From: Cycas panzhihuaensis
Lineage: Eukaryota > Cycadophyta
Direction: 5' to 3'
DNA length: 64,000 nt
NCBI GenBank assembly: GCA_023213395.1
Contig: CM041465.1
Coordinates: 6,510,001-6,574,000 of the forward strand
Made by a program: the position numbers and the translations under genes. The notes beneath the pieces were generated by a model. It was given only the letters and a program-made list of their open reading frames with translations, was not told the DNA's origin and ran no database searches. Shown one piece after another: positions 43,331-54,221 of the stretch (position 1 is its first letter; every line of letters starts with the position of its first letter).

Positions 43331-44239
43331 ATTCTTTGTTGTAGCTGCCAACTAGTCATTTCCCTCTCTGAATGTCTACTCTTCTCTGTGGGCACTGATA
43401 GGGATAATGTACTGACTGCCCGCAGTGGTAACAAACATCAAATGTTCTGCAAGCACTGGAGAAATGTCCAAGTTTACCATAGCTCAAACAAATTCTGAAA
43501 TCTCTGCTACGTCCATGTCCTCTGTTGTCCTGCCATCAACCACAAGCAAGGTTTCTGGCGTCTAGAGTGTGTCCTCTTCCTCGTGTCTGGCCATGTCCCT
43601 GAGGTCCCAAGTTCAGTCTGGATGCAAAAGCATCCTCCAACTTTGAAGAATCTTCATAGCACCTATTTCTTTGTTCCTGTCTTAATAATAAGCCAATTAA
43701 TCCATCAAGAGGCATTGTATCAATTTGATTGTTGTTTGTTATGGTGTTGATGGTTACATCGAAGGATTTTGGTAACTTGCTTACTACCATTTGCACCAAC
43801 TCCTGCTCTGGGACAATATCTCCTGTGCTTAAGAGGTTATTTCTGAGTGAAATAACTTTGTGCATGAATTCAGTTATTGTGTTACTTTCCTTCATGTGAA
43901 GTTTGTACAGATCTTCCTTGAGAGCAATTATTCTTGCTTTGATTTTTTGGCCAAAACGATTTTTGAAACATTTCCATATAGCAGAGGTAGAGTTCAATTT
44001 CTCCACATATACCAGAAGGGGATCAGAGATAGAAAGCTTCAAAATAATTACTCCTCTGTTGTCTCTTTCCATTCAATCTGCCAAAGATGTACTAGTATCA
44101 GCGGTCTTGGCTTCAGATCCATTGGCAATTTTCCAGCCATTTTTTGCCCTTAGAAGTGTTTCTACCTTTACTTTCCAAATGTGATAATTTGTTTCTGTAA
44201 GTTATCTTGATCAAAAAAACCCAAGATGGGGGAAGCCAT
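43331..44239 (-). pseudogene. gag: Copia-5 gag
   Basis: ATG 44239 (MASPILGFFDQDN), then a frame slip. The main open piece is 43536-44072 (MERDNRGVIILKLSISDPLL, LYKLHMKESNTITEFMHKV, LPKSFDVTINTITNNNQ, LLRQEQRNRCYEDSSKLED). Two zinc knuckles near 43390-43500 read CLSYGKLGHFSSAC (second Cys changed to Tyr) and CYHCGQSVHYPYQC (intact spacing). Confidence 0.87.
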
Positions 44240-44901
44240 TTTTATAACAAAAAATTGTACTACCTGAGGTTAACTGTACGGTTGTACGGATTTTCGTACA
44301 AAACCCTAACTGTATAGAATGGTACAAAAAGTACCTGAAAAGAAATCTCTTTTAATGTTGATTCTAGATCTAAAATTAATTTTTGAAGACAGTCATTGAA
44401 TCTCCAGAAAAACAACTCGAAAGCCAAAGAGGGGCAACTAGGGTTTTTGAGAGAAAGGCTCCAAAAATCCAAAATACTCCTCAAACAATTTCAAAATTGA
44501 CCTTAAAATCTTCTGAACATGAAAACTCAGAGATTGTGACAAATTCTACCCAAAAAGAACTAAGATTTTTGATGATTTTTACTATAAATCTCTTCAAACC
44601 TATGTGGGTACAAAATCGGTTAAAAGGGCCTCGAGATGACCTCTGATGAAGTCGGGCCAATTGAGAAAAATGATGCCCTAGATGAGATCTTCCTCTTCGC
44701 CAAATTTCGTCTGATTCTGAGGACTTTGAAAAAAACTCATTCGTACGATTCCGTATAAGCACTTTCTACAGGAATATCTTCCTTCCAGATGAATTCCAGT
44801 CTCTCTTCTTTCTCTAAAAACTCTAAAGCTCTCGAAGCTCTCAAAATGACTATCAGACAATTGAACCCTTTCTTCTCCAGATCAGATGAGCAGTCAGACC
44901 T
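44240..44901 (-). other. Copia-5 5' leader
   Basis: Non-coding. GTACG words cluster at 44274-44300 (35-60 bp before gag) and near 44742-44757. Confidence 0.65.
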
Positions 44902-44913
44902 GCTCTGATACCA
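44902..44913 (-). other. Copia-5 primer-binding site (Met-tRNA)
   Basis: Perfect TGGTATCAGAGC on the minus strand, abutting the LTR. Confidence 0.95.
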
Positions 44914-45141
44914 TGTTAATTTATAGAAAACAATTGAATTGAAAGAGGAACTAGAAACGACTTGTATTCCTTTGGAGACATAGTCTCCTTAAATATACAT
45001 CAATTCTTGTAACCGTTGCAACTTTACTTATAACTGACTTCTTCTAAAGTGACACGTGTCACTTTATTTGGTGTAGGTTACATAGGAAGGGTTTGTAACA
45101 TTACCTTTTACATTATTTAGATAGAACATTATATTCTAATA
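44914..45141 (-). repeat. Copia-5 5' LTR
   Basis: 228 bp, pairs with 25730-25957. Its outer end is CTAATA instead of CTAACA, a single C-to-T change. Confidence 0.95.
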
Positions 45142-45146
45142 ATTTC

Positions 45147-45430
45147 CAATTTTTTTAACATCCCCTTGTAGATTTATTTCTATGGTGCCAACCCCTTTGA
45201 TGTTTAAGGAATACTTATCTCCTAGTTCGACTGATTTGTTAGCGATGTATGGCTTAAGTGACTCGAACCAGTCTTCTAGACATGTCATATGTCATGAAGC
45301 TCCAAAATCAATGTACCAAATATCTTTATCTTGTAGGCTAGCAGCGAGGGCAACAATAAATGTTGTCTCTTCTTTTTCTTCCTCCTTTGTTTGTTCCTTA
45401 CTGAAATTTCCTACTAGCCGCTTCCCTCTC
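45147..45430 (-). pseudogene. pol: Copia-4 protease, first part
   Basis: Minus strand: DFGAS, stop, HMTCLEDWFESLKPY replaces the DSGAS-HMT active site, followed by KSVELGDKYSLNIKGVGTIE and GDVKKIGN. Copia-5 is inserted right after IGN; the rest continues at 25729. Confidence 0.88.
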
Positions 45431-46308
45431 TAGATGTCAGCTCTCCTTTGTATACATTGGTAGGGGTAGCGACTAGGCTGACCACAGTGATAACAAACAT
45501 CAAATGCTTTGTAGGAGCTTGAGAAGAGACATGGCTTGCCATAGTTGAAGCAGACCCTTGCTTCTCTTGGACGAATTGAACGTCTACGTCCTCTACTTTC
45601 TAGCCATCTTCCACAAGACAAACTTTTAGTTTCTTGAATTCGTCCTCGTCAGCGAGCTTGACCTCTTCCTCTAGATCCAATGTGAAGCTTGGTCAAGAAG
45701 GCATCTTCTAACTCTGTTCCTTCCTCGTATCTTCTATTTCTTTGTTCCTATCTCAGAAGTAACCCTGTCAAGCCATCAAGTGTCATATTTGCAATTTGAT
45801 CATTGTTTGTTATTGAGTTCACCAAATTATCAAATGACTTGGGAAGTTTGCTCACGACCATTTCAACAACTTCCTGGTCTATCAAAGTAGCACCAGCACT
45901 TATGAGATTATTTCTCATTGAGGTTACTTTGTGGATGAAGTCAGAGACACTTTCATTGTCCTTCATATGCAATTTGTACAGATCTTCTTTAAGAGTTACA
46001 ACCCTAGCTCAATTTTTCTGACCATATAAATTTGCAAGAACCTTCTAGATTTTAGCAAAAGAATTCAACCTTTCAACATATACCAGAAGAGGCTCGGAAA
46101 TGGATAATTTCAGAGTTATGACTCCAGCGTTATCCTTGTTGTCCCAACTAACCTATGTTGTAGCGTCACTAGGTCTTTTTTCTACTTTAGTTGCTATCGA
46201 CCAGGCATTCTTTGCCCTCAATAGTGTCTCAATTTTGATTTTCCATACATAGTAGTTTGAATCTGTGAGCTTATCCTGCTCATTTAGAGCCAAGATAATG
46301 GAGGCCAT
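45431..46308 (-). pseudogene. gag: Copia-4 gag
   Basis: ATG 46308, MASIILALNEQDKLTDSNYY, then YVWKIKIETLLRAKNAW, a stop, VITLKLSISEPLLVYVERL, LYKLHMKDNESVSDFIHKV and LPKSFDNLVNSITNNDQ. Several stops. Two zinc knuckles at about 45440-45560: CFNYGKPCLFSSSY (badly changed) and CYHCGQPSRYPYQC (His replaced). Confidence 0.87.
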
Positions 46309-46997
46309 AATTTTCTGCTTTAGAGATACCAATAGGTATTAAAAACAATCAAAAGATGTACTATTAAATGCATTTGGATTTTTGTACTATTTGCAAGTGT
46401 ACGGATTCGTGACATAATGTACTTTAAAATGAAGCTCTTTCAAAGAGCATTCCAGATATGTAAAATTTTTTGGAAGATTCCTTCTGAACTGAGAGATATT
46501 CTCCTCGAAATCCCTAGAAGGGCGGCTAGGGTTTTATAACAATTACTCGAATCTTAGAAAATATTCAATGAAAACCTTCTTGACTTGTCTTAAAAGTTTT
46601 GTATTATCATAACAGAGAGGATTCAGTAGTTTTTACATGGATTCAAATGCAGATTTTTGAAAAATTTGGAATTTTCCTTCCAAACCTGTGTGCCTTGAAA
46701 TCTACTCAGAACTCCTTCAAGATGTAGTCTAATGACTTTGAAGCAGAAGAGAAACGTGATGAGGGCAAGGAGATCTTCAGTCTGGGAAAGCTTCATTCCA
46801 ATCTGGGCACTTTAATTTTTTTTATCTGTACAGTTCTGTACGACTAGTTCATACACCTTCTGGAAGAAATTTCTATCCTTTCAAACATTACTTTAATGAC
46901 AAATCCTATTGATTAAATCAAGAATTATTGTCTTCACTTGATGATAAAATCTGGCTTGCTTCAACTGAGACTTTCCTCTCGCATGATTAGATAACAC
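46309..46997 (-). other. Copia-4 5' leader
   Basis: Non-coding. On the minus strand gaatccgtac lies about 90 bp before gag (near 46399-46408), and ctgtacag/gtacga words near 46838-46850. Confidence 0.65.
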
Positions 46998-47009
46998 GCC
47001 TCGATACCA
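46998..47009 (-). other. Copia-4 primer-binding site
   Basis: Minus strand TGGTATCGAGGC, two mismatches to the Met-tRNA site, abutting the LTR. Confidence 0.85.
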
Positions 47010-47222
47010 TGTTAAAATAACAAACACAATATGTAGAATGAAAATTGTTTTCATTGCCTTTTAAGAGAGGGTATACCTCCTTAAATATACATAAAAAAGA
47101 GTAACCAACACATGTACAAATAGCACATGTCATACAAGTGTTTGAGTTACATTAGGAGTTACAAAAGAGAGGATTAATACATTCCCTTTAGTAAACTTAG
47201 GATAAAACGTTATGTCTCAACA
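47010..47222 (-). repeat. Copia-4 5' LTR
   Basis: 213 bp, TGTTAAAATAAC to GTCTCAACA on the plus strand. Pairs with 22572-22784. Confidence 0.95.
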
Positions 47223-47384
47223 AGAACTGCTTCTGCACCATTAACTAACTGAAATAGAGCATGACCGGCAGTAGTTTTGTAACTTGTCCCGAAGGCCCAT
47301 AGAATTGAATGTAATTATTCTGCCCAGTCATTTCTATTTGTGTTGCATAGTTTGGTTAACAATATCTATCATTGTATGCTCTCA
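47223..47384 (-). pseudogene. pol: Gypsy-2 integrase middle part
   Basis: Minus strand WAE, stop, LHSILWAFGTSYKTTAGHAL, FQLVNGAEAVL. This matches the typical gypsy integrase stretch LWAYRTSYKT...VYGxEAVLP, and P continues at 22571 beyond Copia-4. The N-terminal side is lost at the border with the truncated Copia-8. Confidence 0.88.
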
Positions 47385-48966
47385 CCTTGCCCATATTGGG
47401 ATCCCGGTGATAAAAAAATGATGGAAATTTCATATGGTATCATGTGTTAATGAGATATTAGCAAGCTGAAATTTCTGTAAAAATACAATTTGATTGTTGA
47501 ACTTCACAGGTCTGCAAAATCTTCTACAGAGCTCCAATTGAAGTGATTCAAATTTTCAAAGACGAGGCTCTGAGTCTACTTTCCAACGCAAAAACCGACA
47601 CCTAATTTGGATGTCGTATGAGGAAGTTATTGCTGTTTTAGTGAACAACAGCTATTTTTAGTAAGAATTCTCGAAAAATATAATTTCCTAACTTTGTGGG
47701 GCTGTCAAAAACTTTTCAAAACTCATTTGGACCTGATTCCACTTCCTGAAGATGAAGCTCTGAGTCTAGCTTGCAGCACAAAAACCGGCACTCCCTTTCG
47801 ACATCGTGGGAGAAAGTTATTGCTGATTTAGTGAAGACTATTTTTTTTGTATTAACAAAAAAAAAAAAGGTGAAGAAAATTTCTTCCTTCTTATTATAAG
47901 GCTTAAAAGCCCATTGTAAACGTGAGAAAAAGCACCTGGATCAGAGCAATATCCGGTGTCCTCACTTACTTATTAGCATTGCATTTTAGCACTTTAAAGA
48001 CACTTCAAGCAAGCATTCTATTTTCAGTTAAATGTACGTTTGATATAATTCGATAATCTTTTCACTCTTCCTAGAAAGAACGCATCACGTACGCTATTTT
48101 CCGCCAACTTGTACCTATTCACACACTCGCCAAGATTGAGATACCTTGGTTGGCAGAATGCCGTGCCATAAAAGAGGTGTGGGCTTCAAGTTGGGACTGG
48201 ACTAAACCGGAATATTGGTGAGATTTCGTTAGCCATACAATCGTGCCTCAATCAGGGATCATCCTGATAACCAACCGAAAAAACTAAAACTTTAACATAA
48301 GATTAAAATATACCCAATCCAATATCCGTCATAGCCATGGGTATGCACGTACCACTCTTTAGAGGAGGTATATAGCTGCTCATTGGTGAACTGGGTAAGG
48401 ATTGGGAGTACCTGGGCTCCGTTGTGACTTGGATTTCATCACCAAGCATAATTGCGGGTAGGTGAAGGCCAACTTAATTCTACTAGAAGCCTAGGCATCC
48501 CTTCAACAACCTCAACTACATGTTGGACACAAGTTAGAGGTTATTGGGTTGATTACACATCCTACATTTGAGTTTCAAGTTGTGTAAACCCAATGATGTC
48601 AGCTTCTACATTGGCCTACAATCTTGTATATTGATCACATACTTATTTGTAAAAAGTGATCCATAGTGTAATCACAATCATAGTGCTTCTCATATTCCTG
48701 TTGTGTCAGGTTAATATTTGCCACAAGTGTTAGTGGCCAATTTTTATCATAGTGCTTCTCATATTCCTCTCACACAGTTAATATTTGTCACAAGTGTTGG
48801 TGACTTTTCTCTAAGTTGCTCCCTTCATCTTTGAGCAACCATTCTCACTTCTTCTTCCTTCTACTACACTACTTCATTACATTTTCCATTTGTAAATAGT
48901 GATCGGTCATTTATCGCCATCACTTTTATAGTCCCTTGTTCATTTCCTCCTTTCTAAAAAGACACC
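47385..48966 (+). other. Copia-8 5' leader (partial)
   Basis: Reverse match to the Copia-3 leader from 20870 to 19186, including the ~190-bp duplication (around 47515-47850) and about two of the 69-bp units (48690-48790). No ORF. Confidence 0.8.
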
Positions 48967-50100
48967 ATGTCTTCACAGTTCAAGCAAAATGTGAACTACA
49001 TTCTAAAAGGGAAAGAAAATTGGGACATGTGGTTCACTGGTGTCAGAAATGTTACAACCTACACCACCTGTTGTAGCTACAGCTACCACAACTGCTTCAG
49101 CAGGAGGTGCTCCAACTGCTCCATCAAGCTCTGACTAAACGCCAATGGGAACTTGATGATGATAAAATCCGTGCAGGGATACTGCTTGTCACTGATTATT
49201 CCCTGCATAATCTCATTGATGAAGCTGTACATGATACAACATGGAAAGTTCTTGAAGTTCTTAAGAAGAACTTTGACACTAAATCAGACTTAGAATTTGT
49301 TCACTTAGTGCTGAAGATGAACAAATTGAAAATGCAGAAAGGACATGCAAATGAGACAATCGATCTCCTTCGTCCAATCAAGCAAGCCATTGATAAAGAT
49401 TTTAAAACTCAATGCATTACATGGGCTTTCTTGATTTAGTCATGTCTCCATATCCCAGATTATAAAAATCTATTGGGAAGTCTTCAATCTAGTGGCACTT
49501 TGAAGACCCTAAACTTTGAGGATCTTGCTGATAAGTTCATTGAATTTGATAAGACCTTTGATACCAACTTTGCCACTACATCGATCCGGTTGATCTCGCT
49601 TTTGAAGTGGAAGAAGATCTTTGTTACACCAAAAATCAAGGTCAATACTCTCGTAGAGGTGGTAATTCCCGTGGAAGAGGAAGAGGTAGACAACAAGGAC
49701 AACGTCCTCTTAGTCAACAGGCTCGTCAATTCCAACAAAAACAGTCTCAAGGCCAAGGCCAAAATAATCAATCTGGACCTAGATCCAGTAATCAGAGACA
49801 ATCCAATCAGCCCAATACTTGGACTGGAAATCAAACAATCATGTGCCAAAGGTGTAATAGAAAAGGACATTATGCCAAAAATTGCAGAACTGCCACCAAC
49901 AAACTACCAAGTTATCAACAGCGCCATGGTGCACATAATGTTGATAATACTTCTTTTGAAGATGCTTTTGGTGGAATGCAATTTGCTCATGCACACCTTC
50001 AAAGAATTGGGACCACTTCATCAAATGTTGTTGATAGATCCACTAAGTATATTGAGGCTCATTGTGGCTATGCTTATTCACTTTTGCCTTCACCACTTGG
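48967..50100 (+). pseudogene. gag: Copia-8 gag
   Basis: ATG 48967, MSSQFKQNVNYILKGKEN, WDMWFTGVRNV, then a deletion and frame change near 49050. It is open at 49107-49439 (QWELDDDKIRAGILLVTDYS, HDTTWKVLEVLKKNFDTKSD). A stop at 49437-49439 is followed by frame-mixed sequence and an open piece from 49607 with a Gln/Arg/Gly-rich stretch and the intact knuckle CQRCNRKGHYAKNC (about 49842-49883). Confidence 0.87.
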
Positions 50101-50700
50101 AGTTGCAAATAGTGCTACCTCAAATACTTCATCGTGGACCATGGATACTGAAGAAACACAACATATGACTTGTCATCGCCAGTTCTTTCAAGATTTTGAC
50201 TCTGAAATTCGTGGTGTTGTACACATGGCTAACAAATCATCTCGGCCAGTCGAAGGACTTGGAATTGTTTGCCTAAAACTCCCAGGCCTTCCACATTTTA
50301 CACTTGTTGATGTTTTATATATTCCTGCTCTGAAGTAGAATCTGCTCCCCCTGTCCACCCTTGTCTCTCGTGGATTTGATCTGAGTGTAACTGCAAACAA
50401 TCAAACTCTCTGTGTCATTCACCCTCCTTCAAATGTTGTGGTTATGATCGGAATTCTTGATGGCAAACTTTTTCGCCTAACTGGCTCACCATCCTCTGAA
50501 GCCAACTATGTTGATAATGAATTTACTTTTACCACAACCCTGACTCCTCAAAAGTTGTCCCAAGCAGCTCTATGGCATGCTCGTATGGGCCATATCAAAA
50601 TTGATCGTTTAAGAGAACTACAAGACACTCTTCCTGGTTTGCCTAAGTTCCCCTTTAAGCCCTTTAAATGTGAAGCATGTATTATTGCTAAATCTCAAAG
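50101..50700 (+). pseudogene. pol: Copia-8 protease and pre-integrase region
   Basis: SSWTMDTEETQHMTCHRQFF: the DTGA active site of Copia-3 is DTEE here, so it is probably inactive. LPHFTLVDVLYIPALK then a stop at 50336-50338. From 50438 come the zinc region WHARMGHIKIDRLRELQD and CEACIIAKSQRQPF. Confidence 0.87.
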
Positions 50701-51800
50701 ACAACCCTTTCCTCATAGTCAGTGCAAATCTAGCCAACCTTTGCAGCTTGTACACTCAGATATATGCGGTCCTATGCCCATCCCTTCTCTCAAATGTAGT
50801 GGTACTATATTACTTTCATTGATGATTTTACCAAGAAAGTATGGGTTGCTTTTCTTGCAAAAAAAGATGAAGCTTTTTCTATGTTTCAAGCTTTCAAGGC
50901 CCGTGTGGAAAATGAATCTGGATTCAAGATCAAAATACTCAGGACTGACAATGGTGGCGAGTACACATCCAATGAGTTTGAATCGTACCTACGTCAACAT
51001 GGAATCAAACATCGACCATCACAGGTGTACACCCCAGCAAAATGGAGTTGCCGAGCGCATGAAAATGACCATCATGAATATGGCTCGTGCTATGCTGGTA
51101 TATAAGAATGTCCCTATCTATCTTTGGGCTGAGGCTATCCGACGCTGTGTATTGCATCAACATTGTTAGTCCCTCCAAGCTCGGCCCCTCTCCACATGAA
51201 ATGTGGTATGGACAAACCCCCCCTATCTCTAACTTCAGAATTTTTGGCTCTACTTGTTATGCTCATATTTTGGAGAAACATAGAAATAAGCTCTAAGATA
51301 GAGCCATCAAAGGCATCTTTGTCAGATACCCTATGGACAAAAAGGGATACAAGGTTTTCATACCTTCACAGTGCAAAATCATCATCACTAGAGATGTTAT
51401 CTTTGCAAACACTGAAGATCAATTACTCAGACTTGACTCCAAGATGCCTTCATACCGATTTAATCATGCCATTGAATTTGATGTCCAGATTCCAAAACTT
51501 AGTGGGGGAGATGCTGAACAGTTGTTCAAAATCTTGGAATCTGACAATAGAGCCTCGGAGGATACAAGTTGTGACTCCAAGCCAATGTGTACACATCCAG
51601 CACCATCATTTGTGAACAACCAAGTTAACAAAGGCAAAGCCATAGCAAAAGGATCATCTTCTCCAACATCTGTGGCTGGCGCATCTTCTCTAGCATCGTC
51701 AACTTCCTCCGTGCCAAATATTTCACATGATCCTTTCAGGATCAAAACGAAGATCAAGAGGTTGTGGAAATGAAAACCTCATTCCCAACTCGAGGTTTTC
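50701..51800 (+). pseudogene. pol: Copia-8 integrase and linker
   Basis: LVHSDICGPMPIPSLK, a frame break near 50800, FQAFKARVENESGFKIKIL and [20 protein letters not shown] (50881-51105), NGVAERMKMTIMNMA, then GPSPHEMWYGQTPPISNFRI and a Ser-rich linker in 51333-51773. All three core acidic residues are visible but lie in different frames. Confidence 0.87.
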
Positions 51801-53471
51801 GTGAAGCCTACCAGCTACACAAGAACATGCGACCCGGATGAGGTAGGCAAAACTGGCACTAGAAGTGCCCATAGAGCAAGGATGCATGAATCACTTTCCG
51901 TTGAGCTTGAACCAGCAGAACTGCATCTTGCTCTTAATGAAGAGCCCCTAGCGTACCAAGAAGCTGTAAAGCATGCAGCTTGGAGAAATGCCATGAACGA
52001 AGAGTATCAATCTCTTATTAAGAATGGTACATGGGAGCTTGTTGATCTACCACTTGGAAGAAAGGTAGTTCAAAATAAATGGGTGTTCAAAAACAAGTAT
52101 AGATCAGATGACACCCTAGAAAAACACAAGGCGAGGCTGGTAGCAAAAGGATTCACGCAAAGGAAAGGCATTGACTACACTGAAATCTTTGCTCCTACAA
52201 CCAAGTGGCCTACAATCAGAACTCTTATAGCCTTGGTCGCTCAATGTGGTTGGAAAATCCACCAACTCGATGTTAAGACCGCATTTCTCAATGGGGACCT
52301 TAAAGAAGAAATTTACATGGCTCATCCAGAAGGATACGAGATTGACGGTCAGGAGCATAAAGTTTGTAGGCTCAAAACGTCCTTGTACAGCCTAAAGCAA
52401 GCCCCTCGTGCTTGGTTTACCAAGTTGTCTGAAAGAATGAGGCAACTTTGGATATGAGGTTTGTGACTATCCAGATATTGATGCAACATTATTCATCAAG
52501 CGCCAAAATGATAAAGTCACTTACCTCTTAATCTTTGTGGATGACATGCTCATAACAGGGAATAGTGAATGTGCAATCACCAAATTTAATAAGGACCTTG
52601 CTAAAACTTTTGAATTGTCTGACCTCGGATTGATGAAATATTACTTGGGAATTGAAGTAACTCAAAAGGATGGCAAAATCTTTCTCTCCCAAGAAAAATA
52701 TATCAGCGATCTTCTGACAAAGTTTCAGTTGGAAGGTGCTTGACCAGTGGATACATCTATGGAGCCTAATATTAAACTCTCAGTTGATGGTGACAATAGG
52801 GAGGCAGATGCAACACTCTACAGGTAACTTGTAGGTAGTCTCATCTATACTACCAACACAAGGCTAGATATTGCACACTCTGTCGGCATTCTTGCAAGAT
52901 TCATGACAAATCCTAAGCAGAATCATTAGCAAGCTGCAATACGAGTGTCGAGGTACCTAAAGACGACTAGCAAATATGGTCTGTTGTATGAACCCAATGC
53001 AGAATTTAAACTTTATGCGTACACTGACTCAGACTTTGCCAGAGATAAAGACACAGGAAGATCTACGTCTGGGTACGTAACATTTCTTGGAACAGCACCA
53101 ATATCATGGAGATCCAGACGATAGAAGATAGTTGTAGACTCAACTGCCGAAGCTGAGTACATTGCTGCTTCTGAGACAAGCAAGGAGGTGATATGGCTTA
53201 GAAAATTGTTGAATACATTAAATGACCCACCCAAACAAGTTCTACTAGCTTACATGTAGATAATCAATCTACAATCCAGATGGCTAAAAATCCTATATTT
53301 CATGATCGTACCAAACATATAAGTAAAAAAGTCCACAAGATTAGAGAACTAGTTCATGATGGTACAATTCAACTCGAGTACTGCCCCACAACAGATCAAG
53401 TGGCCGATATCTTCACCAAACCACTGAAGAGGGTGAAGTTTGAACAATTCCGAAAGCAACTCAAATTTTAG
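51801..53471 (+). pseudogene. pol: Copia-8 reverse transcriptase and RNase H
   Basis: The open piece 51801-52457 contains [40 protein letters not shown] and [19 protein letters not shown] slip near 52450 follows, then LLIFVDDMLITGNSECAI with the intact catalytic pair (about 52530-52560) and KYYLGIEVTQKDGK. RNase H YAYTDSDFARDKDTGRS is near 53020, with the tail QLEYCPTTDQVADIFTKPLK (53280-53471). Stops at 52741, 52828 and elsewhere. Confidence 0.88.
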
Positions 53472-53490
53472 GGCCTCCATCTCTGACTGA

Positions 53491-53679
53491 TTGAAGGAGA
53501 CGACAATAGGACCATCATACTCTGTCTCATTCGTGAAAACCCCTTGTGGACGCGGAAGGACAAGAGTAAGCCTCTGCTCTATCCCATTCGTGAAAACTCC
53601 ATGTGGGCGCAAAAGGATAAGGGTTGTATCATTTTGGAAAATCGGAACCTGTGAAAACCCGAAAGGGCATGGGGGATGA
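53491..53679 (+). repeat. Conserved 57-bp repeat and open frame in Copia-8 3' UTR
   Basis: Same arrangement as in Copia-3: FVKTPCGRGRTRV and FVKTPCGRKRIRV in a 62-codon open frame that lacks an ATG and follows an in-frame TGA. Confidence 0.6.
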
Positions 53680-53910
53680 CCAAATGGTATATGGAGACTC
53701 AGTAGATTTTAGCTACAAAATTCATTGTACTGATTAGCTATCTGGCTACATTTAAAGACCCGCCTGAGCCACGTTAGTAGATTAGAAAATTTGTGGGTTT
53801 TCTTCCCCATGAGGGTTTCCCACAAAAGTGTCATAGTAGTTTGCTTTATAAGAGGCTCAAATGAAGACCTCATTGGATAGAATAAAATAGGATGAAATGA
53901 CCTTCTACCA

Positions 53911-53923
53911 TTAAGGGGGAGAT
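53911..53923 (+). other. Copia-8 polypurine tract
   Basis: ttaagggggagat directly before the LTR. Confidence 0.85.
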
Positions 53924-54221
53924 TGAAAAGGGTTAATGACATAAGGTCATTACATTAGTTGATTATTTCGAAGAAAGGTCTTAAGTGAACTTTAAATTAG
54001 ATCACTTAAGTGAAATGCACTTTCATGTGCATTATGTGTAATTTCATTTCACGTAACTCTAATGCTCCCTCTCTCAATATAAAAGTAAAAGCTCAATGGA
54101 GGAGATTCATTCTTACCTCCCCATTTTGTGAGAGCTACTTTCTTTCTCTCAAGTCTCTCTTGCTCCCATGTTTGCCTTTGTGTTTAGTGCATGGAGATGA
54201 AGGATAGATCCACTCTTTTCA
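53924..54221 (+). repeat. Copia-8 3' LTR
   Basis: 298 bp, TGAAAAGGG to CACTCTTTTCA. TATA-like atataaaagtaaaag near 54077. Palindrome tcacttaagtga at about 54002-54013. Confidence 0.93.

Larger units (their letters stand above)
25730..45141 (-). mobile_element. Copia-5, full-length copia holding Copia-6 and Copia-7
   Basis: 19,412 bp outer length, about 5.20 kb without inserts. The 228-bp LTRs at both ends have about 15 differences by hand count, nearly all transitions. A perfect target duplication atttc lies at 25725-25729 and 45142-45146. Removal rejoins the Copia-4 protease (KKIGN to VLLLGLKMN). Confidence 0.95.
22572..47222 (-). mobile_element. Copia-4, full-length copia holding Copia-5
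   Basis: 24,651 bp between outer LTR ends, about 5.23 kb once Copia-5 and its duplication are removed. The 213-bp LTRs at each end differ at about 14 positions by hand count. Flanks are agaat (22567-22571) and agaac (47223-47227). Removing it restores a gypsy integrase reading, EAVL joined to PTEF. PBS and PPT are both present. Confidence 0.93.
47385..54221 (+). mobile_element. Copia-8, 5'-truncated copia element
   Basis: Plus strand: leader, gag, protease, integrase, RT, RNase H and a 3' LTR of 298 bp. Same family as Copia-3. The 5' LTR, PBS and roughly the first 400 bp of leader are absent. The sequence changes to gypsy integrase at about 47384. The right flank, ataat, is gypsy RNase H. 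Confidence 0.9.
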
